In this document: positions 49,797-60,128 of the stretch, piece after piece | Layout of the letters: every line of letters begins with the position of its first letter | How positions within the stretch are numbered: the stretch's first letter is position 1 | Notes under the pieces: generated by a model | The model's database searches: none | What the model saw: only the letters and a program-made list of their open reading frames with translations | Told to the model about the DNA's origin: nothing | Position numbers and translations under genes: made by a program | Source: Lachancea dasiensis | Lineage: Eukaryota; Ascomycota; Saccharomycetes; Saccharomycetales; Saccharomycetaceae | NCBI GenBank assembly: GCA_900074725.1 | Contig: LT598457.1 | Location: 1,488,001-1,552,000 of the forward strand | Direction of reading: 5' to 3' | Length of the DNA stretch: 64,000 nt

Positions 49797-50232
49797 TGTT
49801 GAGGCGAATCTGGTTCATTAGTTGAAAGCTTGCTAAATCTGTCTTGTAAGTCGTTGACAGGCATTGTAAGATGATCAGCTTGCATTTAGGGAATCCTATT
49901 TATCTGTCCGTGATTATTTTAGGCACTAGAATTGGTTTAGCTACCTGAACAAACGCCTGGTATTTATACAATTTTCGCTCAGTGATTTGGATAACACAAT
50001 TATTAATCACCGGTTCTAAATTATTCTGTGATCCATGGATGGCGGCTCTAGCTCATCAATCGCCAATCCCATTGGACAACAGTTGTTCTCTTCGGTCTGT
50101 CTTAGCTTGTAGCTGGATTTGTATGGCCTCGGTTGTGTACTATCATTCTGTACCACTGTGTCACGTATTTACTGACGCTGATTATGCGGTTAGGCGCACA
50201 TCACCATCAGTTTCCTCACATTATTCCCAACA
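49797..50232 (-). mobile_element. Solo LTR fossil of a Ty-type retrotransposon (copy B)
   Basis: A 436-bp element with TGTTG at one end and CAACA at the other, the terminal inverted pentamers of yeast Ty LTRs. Read on the minus strand it starts TGTTGGGAATAATG, resembling Ty1-type delta ends, and has TATAAATA in the correct orientation. A related copy lies inverted at about 60349-60803, at roughly 80 percent identity by eye, so both are old. No matching 5-bp target duplication was found. No internal region remains, so the exact family is open. Confidence 0.65.
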
Positions 50233-50606
50233 ATTTCTAACAATACCAACGTAATTTAGACGTGTTCGGGCTTCGAGGGCACATATGTAATCAACAGATG
50301 AAATATTCACAAATATGTAGTGTGAACATTTGCTTTTAGATTTTTGGAGTGTTGGAAATGCTACGGCCTCTCCCACTACTGTCACAATTTGATGGAATTC
50401 TCAAGACAAACTACATAGAGAAGTATACATGCTCAAAGCTTAATCTTATAAATAAGCTCATTTTAATATTTTGGTCTTACATATTACTATTTCACAAGAC
50501 TTGTTTTTTACTCAGATAGGAAAGTTGGACCTTTACTTTGGAATAGAATCTAATTCGTTGCATGGGTATTATTGTTACATTCCTACAAATAGGTTGTGAT
50601 TTTATA
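50233..50606. other. Intergenic region between LTR fossil and nucleoside hydrolase
   Basis: AT-rich 374-bp gap containing the 3' region of the nucleoside-hydrolase-like gene. Nothing else is seen. Confidence 0.35.
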
Positions 50607-51719
50607 TTACAAAATGGCAACACTTGGCGCATTGCCGATTGTGCAGTAGTTAGTCCAGTCTCTAACCAAGGCGTCCACAATCAAGTCGTTGAATTTGTCG
50701 ACGTCAATTGAAGTGATCATGGTGGCTTTACCCGTTTTCACACCCTTCTTCGCACGTAAATCTGAGGGTACCATTCTCAAACTACCGTAAAAAGGAGACG
50801 AGAACGAGGTGTCGACAGACACGTAGGCTTCATATGACCCTGTCACAATATCTGGAGCAGCTGCAATTGCAGATGCAACCTCATCCCAGTAAGGAAGGTT
50901 GAAAGAGGGCAGAGTTCCATTGCCCACGGTTTCCTTGACGTACGCCAAAGAAGTTTTGTTTTCAATAGTTGCCAATCCTCCAGATACAGCAACCAATTCA
51001 TTGTAAAGGTTTTGTGTTGGGAAAACTTGGGAGCTGATGTTACCCACAATCACTAACTCTCTCCATGATGCAGACAAGGCTCTCTGCGCTGCTTCTGGGT
51101 CGATCATTAGGTTAAAGTCGGAGTACAGATCGTTGACGAAATCACCACCCGTGACTTGGGCCATTTGGCCATCAACGTAACCTCCCATGATGACCAGCTT
51201 TACCTTTTCGGCCATTTCGGGCCATTGAGCTAGCGCAATGGCCAAATTTGTCATGGTACCAGCCGCTACAATCGTTACATTATCCTTGGAGTTTTTGACT
51301 GTATCCATAATCCATTGTGGGGCTCCAACCGTTTTGTTGTACTCGAAAGTAGCATTGGCTGGGACAGGGCTCTCGTAGGTCTTGTCCCAGGCACCTTGCC
51401 ACACTATACTGCCGTAAAGGTCTTGCCATAAATGGTACGTGTTGTAGTCCAAGACAAGTGGCTGCTCTGCACCTTTGTAAACTGGCACGCATGAAGTTAA
51501 GTTTCCTGGCGACAGAGCCATGGCCGCCTCGTATGTAGCTGCCTCCGTATCGTAATCTCCCAAATTGGTCGTAATACCTAGCACTTTTTTCCCTGCCGCC
51601 AAAGGCAAGAGCACTTGCAAAGATGTTGGTGTGTCATTATCAACAATAAACACTTCGGCAGCAACATTGCTACCGAGTAAAAGAGCTGCTGTGTTGAGTA
51701 AACAAGAGCTAAACTTCAT
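50607..51719 (-). CDS. Secreted inosine/uridine-preferring nucleoside hydrolase-like protein
   Basis: A 370-residue protein with a clear signal peptide (MKFSSCLLNTAALLLGSNVAA, cleavage near 21) and seven N-glycosylation sequons, so it is probably secreted or wall-associated. Nucleoside-hydrolase landmarks are EVFIVDNDTPTSLQVLLPLA (the N-terminal Asp cluster in a DND form rather than the bacterial DxDxxxDD), NVTIVAAGTMTNLAIALAQWP, VIMGGYVDG and DFNLMIDPEAAQRAL. The family cleaves ribonucleosides to base and ribose. S. cerevisiae has only the cytosolic Urh1, so this looks like a scavenging gene of the accessory region. Substrate is not predictable. Confidence 0.87.
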   Translation of the reverse strand: MKFSSCLLNTAALLLGSNVAAEVFIVDNDTPTSLQVLLPLAAGKKVLGITTNLGDYDTEAATYEAAMALSPGNLTSCVPVYKGAEQPLVLDYNTYHLWQDLYGSIVWQGAWDKTYESPVPANATFEYNKTVGAPQWIMDTVKNSKDNVTIVAAGTMTNLAIALAQWPEMAEKVKLVIMGGYVDGQMAQVTGGDFVNDLYSDFNLMIDPEAAQRALSASWRELVIVGNISSQVFPTQNLYNELVAVSGGLATIENKTSLAYVKETVGNGTLPSFNLPYWDEVASAIAAAPDIVTGSYEAYVSVDTSFSSPFYGSLRMVPSDLRAKKGVKTGKATMITSIDVDKFNDLIVDALVRDWTNYCTIGNAPSVAIL

Positions 51720-52639
51720 AACTGCACTGTGTAAAAGAACAAGTTATGTATATTCAAGTGAATAAGGGTATTGAACTTAAAGCATCGCTCGTCGAAGTAC
51801 CAGCACGCAGCTTAGATGGCCATTATATAGAATAAAATTATCGAGCTACTGAGGTATGGTTTTGGGCAGAAGATGGCCAACTTTTCTCTCGGTTCCGGTG
51901 CCTCGAAGCGGATCTTGCAGATCCCACAAACAAAGCACTGATTATCTTATCTTTTTTATGTAAGCGTCACTTAAAAATATGCAAGCGTCACTTTGATCAA
52001 CAAACTTCCACACATCTGAAGCCCTTCCATGGAAGGGATGCAATGGGCATCATCACTAAAGGTGGTATAGAATTGCCCTACCTCAGATATAAAGGTGCGG
52101 CTGGGTGGAAGAGCCCTCTACCCAATGAGGAAATTTACGGTAATGAATGCTGAGTATTGATAAGAAACGGCGATTCCATGCGGACCAATGAGCAAGTGGT
52201 GCTACAGTCACTACTGGGATATGACAAAAAGTGTCCCGATTGTTACTTATTAGTCCCTGTTTTGATGATTACATCTCTTTTTGAGCGGAGACTTCCTGTT
52301 CCGACTACAGAGCTTGAAGGTTTTTCCCAATGCAGTCCAGTGTTAATTCAAATAATTAGAAATAAGCGAGGTGTCCCTTCAGCATGGCCACGACTGTTAT
52401 AACAGTATGCGCTTTGCTTGGTTGTCATTTTTCAAAGCCAACTGTAAATTGATGGAGAAAAATGTGACAAAATAGTATTGTCCATAGGTGCCCAATAATT
52501 CTTCTCTGGGATCCACTCTTTTGAGCCTCAAGCGTACTTAGCTATGTTGATGGAGAGTACAGAATGATTAGACACGTACTGGACTGTCATAACAATCAGC
52601 CTGTACTACAACAGCTTCATGCTGGATACTCACATAGAA
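51720..52639. promoter_or_regulatory. Upstream region of the nucleoside hydrolase gene
   Basis: A 920-bp region between the hydrolase start and the transporter pseudogene's 3' end. AAGCGTCACTT occurs twice (51962-51972 and 51983-51993), 21 bp apart, about 240-275 bp upstream of the hydrolase ATG: two direct-repeat sites two helical turns apart. No gene is recognised. Confidence 0.5.
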
Positions 52640-54400
52640 CTAGTCGTTTTTACTCGCACCTTTCCAGCCAATTCTAAACCAGTCAATAATAGGAAGGTCG
52701 TGCTTTTTGTCAACATAATCTCCGTTTTCGATGTCTTCTTGTCCAACTTTGTTGGTTAAAGGGGAATCCCTCAAGCATAATCCGAAGACGAACAAAAAAA
52801 CCGTAAATACAAGAGCAACAATTGTTTTACATTGTTGGACATGGCTGTAAGCCTTTACAAAAGCTTCACGTTCAGCCATTCCCGAGCCGTAATTCAAGAT
52901 GAATGTTAAAGGTGAGCTATAGGCTTCCACCGCTTGGTCAATGTTCCTCAGGTTTGAAAACATGGCCCTGAATATAGTTTGTGCCCAGTTGACTCCAAAA
53001 ACTGCACCACCGGCAGCCAATCCAACGTTGTAGATAGTATAATTGAGTGCAGTTACAGTAGCCATATTTTTATGGCAAGTTGCTGACTGAATAGAAAATT
53101 TTGTAGGATCAATCAACAAAGTATCGCCCAGCCCCCAAATAACCATAGCTACAATGATCCCGGAGTTGGCGAACTCGCCACCTCTGTAGTGGAAAAGACC
53201 CATTGTGAGCATCCATATTCCACAGTCACCAATGATGTAGCCCTTCAATTTCGTGCACCTTGTAATCCATAATGAGAAAAAGGTTGAAGCGGCCGTAGAG
53301 ACAATGCTGGATAGAGAGTTAATCACCGCAGCTTAACTCACGCTTTCCTTCACAGCAAATGGTGTAAATACAACCTGAATATAACCTGCTGCCAAGTTAT
53401 ATCATAAACTGGCAGCCTGCTGCACCCCAATATTTCTGTCTTTGACAAGTTTGTACGGAACTACCAGCTCTGTTGCCCATTTGCTCTCCCAAAACAAAAA
53501 TATGGGAAGCAAGACGACCCCAAGCACTAGTGGCCCAATTAAATGTGGGTTATCCCACTTCGACTGCACACCACCTGCCAGTGTGATGGGAGCTAGCATG
53601 CACCCAATCGATACAGTCATCAGAAGTATCCCGACCACGTCCAGCTTCCCAAATAATTCCACTAAGAAGTCGAAAAATCCATGGAACTGGAACAAGCTTT
53701 TCTGATCTTTCGACGCTGCCCATTGTCCAGTCTTACTAGCCTAGGGCCTCATGTGCACCATACAGCCGAAAATTGGCAGCGATGTGAGAGGAATGATATA
53801 AGACCACATATCAATTCCCCAAGGCCATTCTTATTGCGGGTTAGCGCGCCCTATGGTAATTCCTGTAATCCAAGTGTTGATAATGGTGGTGCAGACTGAT
53901 ATAGTAGTCCCCATCTCAAAGATGAGAAGTCAGAAAGAATGAGGATTAAGGCTAGGCGGATCCCAACGTATCCTGTAATCCATGAAACCGAACCAGCTGG
54001 ATGTCACGGCCTTGCGACTGTATGATAGTCCCGACCACGTAAAACACAATAGCTGCTATAAACAACGACAGTTTCCCAGATACATCTGAGAACCTGGCAA
54101 AAATGATGTGGGATGCTGCATCGATCTCAGTTGTGTGTGTCGTGATCGTAGAAATGAGCGAATGGTTGCTATACCAGGGGGCAGTATAACCGATGTAAAA
54201 ATACCGAACGTAGCCGTCGACTCCATAGCCATAGCCGCAGATGAAAGCAGCGAACAGCAGCATTCCCCAATGATACCTGTGCTTATATTGCGCAGCCATA
54301 ATTTCTGTTTTCAAATAACCAACGATTTATGTGACTTCACAGACTCAGAAGCATCAGTGTTCTCTACTTCTACCCTGACTGATTCGTTTGCTTTACTCAT
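52640..54400 (-). pseudogene. Decayed siderophore-type MFS transporter (ARN/SIT/GEX family)
   Basis: Three minus-strand open segments in different frames align in order to the intact transporter at 57783-59639: N-terminal (53952-54314), middle (53402-53695) and C-terminal (52640-53326, ending in GDYVDKKHDLPIIDWF). An ATG at 54400 opens a first stretch (MSKANESVRVEVENTD) that breaks by frameshift within about 30 codons, just before the conserved KTEIMAAQYK. Part of the middle, between 53695 and 53952, no longer reads, and the segment between 53326 and 53402 is also disrupted. At least three disruptions are therefore present. Similarity to the intact paralogue is moderate (around 45 percent by eye), so these are old paralogues, not a recent duplication. 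No Aft-type site was found upstream. Confidence 0.87.
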
Positions 54401-55288
54401 TATCTTGGCATCTTAGCTGGGCTGAACCGAAATGCCCTCCATCGAGGCGGACTCTTAGTACTGCTTGTCATGTTGTACCCAGTGTCCTGTGAGAAGGATG
54501 AATTGCTGGCCATCGTCGTATAGATGGCCAATCTTATACCATCTCTCCATCATCTAGTTTTATTGTATCGAGCGTCGGGCCGCATATGCTTGTTAGCTAC
54601 CGTAATAACTAACAATTGTACCGACATTTGCCGAAGTTACCTGATATTTGATATCCTAAGAGTGTCTTGACGAAAAATGTGATTACATAATAGCTCTGTC
54701 CGTTAGCCTTGCATCCAGTACTGCACCTCAAGTTGAAAGGCACTGGTTGGAGGTATTGCATAACCATTGGTGAAATCTGTAAGCCCCGGCATTGTGTTGA
54801 GTCAAATATATGGTACCTGCTTCTAAGAACTGTTAAAACGTCCCTGCATATATAGAAGCGTGGGAAAAATACGATATATCCATTGGAAAATCAGGTTCAC
54901 TAATGTATTCACCGAGTACCAACCTAGCGTCAGTTGCAAGTAATTCACAATGATTGGATCAGGAAGGATAGAGTCATCTAAAGTGACACCCTCTTGAAAT
55001 TCTTACAGAGATGTCCAGATGGTCATGCATCGACCACAGCATCAACTTCTCCAAAGTGCGATAGGTAGCGGTAGAAAGTGATAGGGCAGCTCTATGCTTG
55101 GTGCTTATTTCAAGCGGACATTGAAATCATCAGTGGGAAATGACCCCATGGAGGTGGAGGAGGATGAGAGGGGGGGGGACAGGTTTAAATCGACCAATGG
55201 ACTTCAATTTTTACCGACTCTGTTTTCCAATGGCAATTCTTCCGTTCTGCGTCTCCAATAAGCTCACAAATTTTTCTATCAGACATTA
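54401..55288. other. Intergenic region upstream of the transporter pseudogene
   Basis: About 890 bp without a credible gene. It contains a purine-rich run (GAGGTGGAGGAGGATGAG followed by nine G's) near 55149-55175. It is probably the former promoter of the pseudogene plus the 3' region of the next gene. Confidence 0.35.
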
Positions 55289-56608
55289 TCAGACAGTGAG
55301 GCTCAATTCTTTATCGAAGGTCTCAAATATAATCGCCTTCAGAATCTGTGCTCCGCGGACATAATCTTCAATTTCGTTGAAAATCTGCACGCTGAATCTA
55401 AACCAAAGCTTCTTGCTATGGAAGAAAAACGGAACATAAGATTTTCTTTCCATTGCAATTCTGTCGCAAGTTAATTTGACCTTTCTGAAATAAAATGCAT
55501 CTTGTTGCAGCTTTTTTGAGATACATTCATATTTTTCTGGAAGAGGCAAACTCAAGTTGAACATACCAGGTGTCACAAGAGTCATACCTTCATTTTGCAG
55601 CAATTCAGAACCAGTGCCAAAAGTATCTTTGATTACTTTGATGGCTTGAATTTGTAAACTCCGTTGATAAGCATGGATTCTTTCCTCGCCTCCGCAAATC
55701 TGTTGGCGGAATTTGATGGCTTCCTTAATACAGAAATACTGAGAGTAGCTGGCGGTGCCCACGAACCAAAATTTCTTGTGCAGCAACTGCTCATTATGTT
55801 GAATCTCTTGTTCATTTTTAGGGTTTTCAATATGCTGACACGCCTCTAACGAGTAGTTCCAAGAAATAGGGCATGTTTGAATCATTCCATGATGCTTTTC
55901 GTGTACATAAAGCAGCCCGCAAGGCTTAGGTACGCTCAGCCACTTGTGTAAGTTTGTTGTCATGAAGTCTGGCTTCAATTCATTCAAGAAACTCAAATTT
56001 ACGAGACCGGCTGCATGTGCACCATCCAGTAAAGACAGTGTTGCGTACTTTTGGCATAACACGATGAGTTCTTGGTATGGAAGCTTCAAACCAGGCATCG
56101 AAGATATCATGTCGAACATACACAGCCTGTATTCACCGGTTGCGAGTCTCTTATCGAATTCGGAGAGTACGTCGTTATCTTCGAGTGGATAGTTGAGTTC
56201 AATCACGTCATAGCGTAAGCCATAGTATTCCGCCATGAACTTGATGGTATTTTTACAAGCTTGGTAACAGGTAGAATGCAACAGAACCTTATCATTCGAG
56301 AAGTCCCACTTTATTGACCGGATAACTGTATTAACACCAGTGGTTGCATTCGTTACCAATGCCAAATTCTTCGCATCAACCCCAATATACCGACCCAAAG
56401 CCAAAATCTGTTCTTTGTACAAATCTTCGGCTTCGAACGTTTCGAAGTGATCGGGATACCACTCGTGGCGATGTGAGATCTCACTCTGCTTCTCGATAAC
56501 ACATGTTGGGGTCGTTCCGAAAGATCCATGATTCAGTGGTATTACGCTGGGATCTAACAGAGTGAAATACCGTTTTCTAAACTCGTGGCCAAACGACGTT
56601 TCGACCAT
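55289..56608 (-). CDS. Class V aminotransferase-fold PLP enzyme, Egt2-like (hercynylcysteine sulfoxide lyase candidate)
   Basis: A 439-residue protein of the isopenicillin-N-epimerase-like branch of class V PLP enzymes. Landmarks are VIPLNHGSFGTTPTCV near residue 22, NATTGVNTVIRSI (cofactor phosphate), LSLLDGAHAAGLVNL (Asp/His near PLP) and DFMTTNLHKWLSVPKPCG (Schiff-base Lys in HKW). In S. pombe and other fungi, this group includes Egt2, the lyase completing ergothioneine synthesis. S. cerevisiae has no ergothioneine pathway. Other members have unknown substrates, so the function is a candidate only. It lies alone among accessory genes; the partner Egt1 is not in this window. Confidence 0.78.
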   Translation of the reverse strand: MVETSFGHEFRKRYFTLLDPSVIPLNHGSFGTTPTCVIEKQSEISHRHEWYPDHFETFEAEDLYKEQILALGRYIGVDAKNLALVTNATTGVNTVIRSIKWDFSNDKVLLHSTCYQACKNTIKFMAEYYGLRYDVIELNYPLEDNDVLSEFDKRLATGEYRLCMFDMISSMPGLKLPYQELIVLCQKYATLSLLDGAHAAGLVNLSFLNELKPDFMTTNLHKWLSVPKPCGLLYVHEKHHGMIQTCPISWNYSLEACQHIENPKNEQEIQHNEQLLHKKFWFVGTASYSQYFCIKEAIKFRQQICGGEERIHAYQRSLQIQAIKVIKDTFGTGSELLQNEGMTLVTPGMFNLSLPLPEKYECISKKLQQDAFYFRKVKLTCDRIAMERKSYVPFFFHSKKLWFRFSVQIFNEIEDYVRGAQILKAIIFETFDKELSLTV

Positions 56609-57782
56609 TCCAACTCACTAAGCTTCAATAATTTCGTCAAGCGATAACGTGTGGTGTGTGTTGATGGCGCAACTGGTGAGATTTTTTTATATTATCAAGG
56701 AAAATTCCACTGGTGAAATAAGATCGGCCGCCTTTGAAAATTGACTTATCGATACCAATCGGACTAGAGCCTCAAAAAAATTCTAGTTTGGGAATCTGTA
56801 CATTCATCATCGCTACTCTCGCTGCCGCTGTTCACTGCAGAATTCGAGTTGAGCCAGGCATGTTCACATTTGGCTTACTGCAATGTGCCCGGAACTGCGT
56901 CACACTAACTTGATCGGAGTTTACAAACATTGTGCTCTCTTTATAAACTTCCTTTGAGCAGGTTTTTGAGACAGGCTGCAACAGTAAGTCAACTTCAATG
57001 GTCCACTGGAACCAATACGTCAGCTGAAAAACGTCTGATCCATGTTCTGCCTAAGTTTAGCCCTGTAGCAATGAACAGAAGCGATTAGTTAGCGTCGCCG
57101 GAAGTCTCGATAGGCATAAATCAACGTCCTTTATTTTATCTTCCTTTGGCAGCGGAAAACGTTCCAGCACCTGGTTGCATTCCTCCCGATGCTGAAATAT
57201 GGGCGGGTGGCGCGGAAACATGCCACTGCACCATGACATTTAGAGCGCGTTATTCCTTTGATAAGGCATCATCGTGTGAAAAATGGCTGCGAGGTGGAAG
57301 AGAGAGCACTCTTTGCACGCTGATCGACAACGCCACTCTTATGAGGCGTTCATCTGAACATTCGAACGTTTACAATTGCGTCATATTATGCCAATATATT
57401 ATCGAAAAACCAACAATCTCTACTTACTGGTGTCAAATTACTTCGTAAACAATTTACGAGCCAAAATTGCACAAATGTGCTTCTTGTATGTTGAACTGAA
57501 CGCTGGGACCGGTGTTGTGTTATCAAGGTGCCCGTTAGTTGATTATAGATTCGCCTTCCGTGTATATAACCACTGACACCTTTATGAAGTACAAAAGGTT
57601 AACAATATTATGTCCATGACGCATTTCTATTTAATCATTATTCTGATCATATAATCAAACGATCCCATTCGGACCGTGTTCTTTGTATTTATAATGGCTC
57701 GTTATTTCTTAAGTTCGCCGTCAATACAAGAAATTAGTGCCGATGAACAATGGCTAAGTCTGCTTGAGAAATTGACGGTAAC
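56609..57782. other. Intergenic region between the Egt2-like gene and the MFS transporter
   Basis: About 1.2 kb holding the Egt2-like promoter. Short frames (for example 57146-57448) start at non-ATG codons and show no domain. Nothing else is recognised. Confidence 0.35.
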
Positions 57783-59639
57783 CTATTCTTGCTTCTTTAA
57801 GCCTGAAAATCGAGCATAAATCCAGTCGGTGATGGGGTCGTCATTACCTTTAACGTACTCACCTTTTTCCAAGATTTGCCCATGGTCATCAGTCAAACAA
57901 GGATCTCTCAGGAAGAAAGTAAGAATAAACATAGGTGCTACAAATACCAGTCCCACTAGCACTTCATATTTTTGCACATAGCGGTAAGCCTCAACCGTTG
58001 CGCTTCTGACTGAAGAGCCCCATTCGTAGTCGAGGATGAAGCTCAAAGGTGAGTCGTACGCTGCTTCTGCCAACGTGGGATCTCCTAATGTCTTCAGCAA
58101 TTGAGGATATAGAGTTTGGGTCCAAATAGCACCTGAAACGGCAGAGCCCACTGCACCTCCAATTCTAAAGATTGTCAAGTTCAATGCGGTCACTGTTGCC
58201 ATATGTTCGTGCGAGGTCACTGTCTGCATAGCAATCATTATTGGATAGTCATAAAGACAACTAGCCAGACCCCACACAACCATAGCACCGATAACTCCTC
58301 TACCAGCATCTTCACCACTTCTGAAGTGATAGAAGAGTCCCATTGTGACAAAGTACAATGCACATCCCACAAGAGTAAATGGCTTCAATCTAGAAGACCT
58401 CGCAACAACCACCCCTAGGATTGGGGAGAAAATAGCAGCCACGAAGCTGTATAAGCTTGTTATTCTGGTAGTCGACAAGTCGCTTTCATTCGCAGCAACA
58501 ATCAGCACCGTGTAGAGATAGCCAGCCGCCATTGAATAAATGAAACAAATTAGAAACATGATCCAAAGTGGGGCCCAAATTCCACGGTCCTTCAACATCT
58601 TGAAAGGTGCCAAAGGAGCTGAAGCCACCTGACTTTCCCAGTAGACAAAAATGGGGAATAAGACGAAACCAAGAATAAAAGGAGCAATTACCTTGGCGCT
58701 TCTCCATTGTGTAGTCACACCACCTGCAATTGTTAACGGCACTAGTATGCATCCGACGGAAACGGTTAGCAGCAGCACTCCAGCAACGTCAAGCTTCCAG
58801 AAAATCTGTACCAAGGCACGCACTACTCCATGAGTCTGAATAAAAGACTTCTCACTTTTTAAAAGCTCCCACTCCGGTTCGTTTCTTGCTTTCCATTTCA
58901 TGTGGAGCATACAAGCTATCATGGGAAGACAACTTGCAGGGAAGATAAATGCCCACATGGCAATCCCCCACGACCAATCTTCCAACGGATTGGCAACATG
59001 AATGACATTCCCCGAGATCCATACGGTAATGAGGGCCGGCCATGCAGGAACAAAATTGTAGAATAGCCTCCACTTCAAGCTAGAACAATCTGATAATATT
59101 ATCCCGACTTGAAACATAGCTCCGACTAGCCCAACGTTGTAAAAGATCGAGCCAGCTGCATATCTTTGAACGTCATAAGCTTGCGATTGAATAACAGTAC
59201 CAACAACGTAAAAAATAATCGAAACGATGAACATCGAAAGTCTGCCAAATATGTCAGAAAGGCCAGCGAAAAAAATTTGTCCTATAGCGGCAATCATAAG
59301 ACTGATGACGTCCACTGTGGACGACAAAGAGTGTGTTTGATAATCATTCATCGCGTAAGTCATATAGATACTCCGGATGATGCTATCAAGCCCATATGCA
59401 AGTGAGCATATGAATGCAGTGAACAAAAACAGTGTTTTCAGAAACCAAGTATTATATTGCTTTGCCATGATCTCTGCCTTGCGGATAACGATTGACCTGG
59501 AATCTTCTAGTTCATCGAAATTCCTTGAGTGTTCGCTATGTAATTCGGCACTGATTTGCTTTTCCATCACAACATTCTTGCTTTCGCCGAAAACCATGGC
59601 TAACTTAGAGGAGTTGTTTCCATTACCGAGGTCAGTCAT
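57783..59639 (-). CDS. Siderophore-iron / glutathione-exchange type MFS transporter (ARN/SIT/GEX family)
   Basis: The 618-residue protein has a polar N-terminus (about 1-65), the family segment RSIVIRKAEIMAKQYN, then about 14 membrane helices: LFTAFICSLAYGLDS (first), AGLSDIFGRLSMFIVS (MFS A-type loop), SIIFYVVGTVIQSQ, DVAGVLLLTVSVGC, and HMATVTALNLTIFRIGG near the end. A cytosolic C-tail follows (DPCLTDDHGQILEKGEYV, DPITDWIY). Length and tail match S. cerevisiae Arn1, Arn2, Sit1, Enb1 and Gex1/2 (about 606-628). Iron-siderophore import is the likelier role given the Aft-type motifs upstream, but Gex-type glutathione/proton exchange cannot be excluded. A decayed relative lies 3.4 kb to the left. 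Confidence 0.9.
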   Translation of the reverse strand: MTDLGNGNNSSKLAMVFGESKNVVMEKQISAELHSEHSRNFDELEDSRSIVIRKAEIMAKQYNTWFLKTLFLFTAFICSLAYGLDSIIRSIYMTYAMNDYQTHSLSSTVDVISLMIAAIGQIFFAGLSDIFGRLSMFIVSIIFYVVGTVIQSQAYDVQRYAAGSIFYNVGLVGAMFQVGIILSDCSSLKWRLFYNFVPAWPALITVWISGNVIHVANPLEDWSWGIAMWAFIFPASCLPMIACMLHMKWKARNEPEWELLKSEKSFIQTHGVVRALVQIFWKLDVAGVLLLTVSVGCILVPLTIAGGVTTQWRSAKVIAPFILGFVLFPIFVYWESQVASAPLAPFKMLKDRGIWAPLWIMFLICFIYSMAAGYLYTVLIVAANESDLSTTRITSLYSFVAAIFSPILGVVVARSSRLKPFTLVGCALYFVTMGLFYHFRSGEDAGRGVIGAMVVWGLASCLYDYPIMIAMQTVTSHEHMATVTALNLTIFRIGGAVGSAVSGAIWTQTLYPQLLKTLGDPTLAEAAYDSPLSFILDYEWGSSVRSATVEAYRYVQKYEVLVGLVFVAPMFILTFFLRDPCLTDDHGQILEKGEYVKGNDDPITDWIYARFSGLKKQE

Positions 59640-59792
59640 CGTAGACTCAAACTATCGATTTTCTGTTGTCGTTAACCAGACGGAACTTAGAGGGTTATGG
59701 AAAGTGAATTATGACTTGCTTTTATGGCCTTCCTTTCACCTTCACTTCCCTCCTCAAAGTGTATGCTGCAATAAGATGTGCAAAATTTAAGA

Positions 59793-59799
59793 GGGTGTG
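59793..59799 (-). promoter_or_regulatory. Aft1/Aft2-type iron-response site (nearest)
   Basis: GGGTGTG on the plus strand is CACACCC on the gene strand, matching the Aft consensus YRCACCC, 154 bp upstream of the transporter ATG. Confidence 0.55.
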
Positions 59800-59900
59800 C
59801 ATGAATGTATATCATTGTTCTTTTGCCGTGCTTTCGTTGCGACTTCGTCCAATGTAAAGCCTGAGATTTTGGCATTAGAGATTTCGTGAGTGTCATAACA

Positions 59901-60128
59901 AGGTATACATCGGAAGGGTCTGCGGTACTCAGACTTAAGCGAAACACGCTCACCTCTTTCCCCATGTGCACCCTGATCTTAGTTGACCCCCCCTCGGTGG
60001 CAGGGTCTCACTGCAGGTATACATCGGAAGGGTTTGCGATACTTAGACTTTAGCGGAACACGCTTACCTCTTTCCCCATGTGCACCCTGATCTTAGCTGA
60101 CCCCCACTCGGTGGCAGGGTCTCATTGC
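59901..60128. repeat. Tandem 114-bp duplication upstream of the transporter
   Basis: Unit 1 (59901-60014) and unit 2 (60015-60128) both start AGGTATACATCGGAAGGGT and end GGTGGCAGGGTCTCAYTGC, with the same length and about 90 percent identity. Each contains TGCACCC (59967-59973 and 60081-60087), and a third TGCACCC (60126-60132) straddles the end of unit 2. The spacing of the two internal sites is exactly one unit. Confidence 0.95.

Noticed and set aside
49792-50237. Target-site duplication around the full LTR fossil
   Set aside because: The five bases on each side do not match.
57146-57448. 100-codon frame before the MFS transporter
   Set aside because: It has a non-ATG start, no domain and no compositional support.
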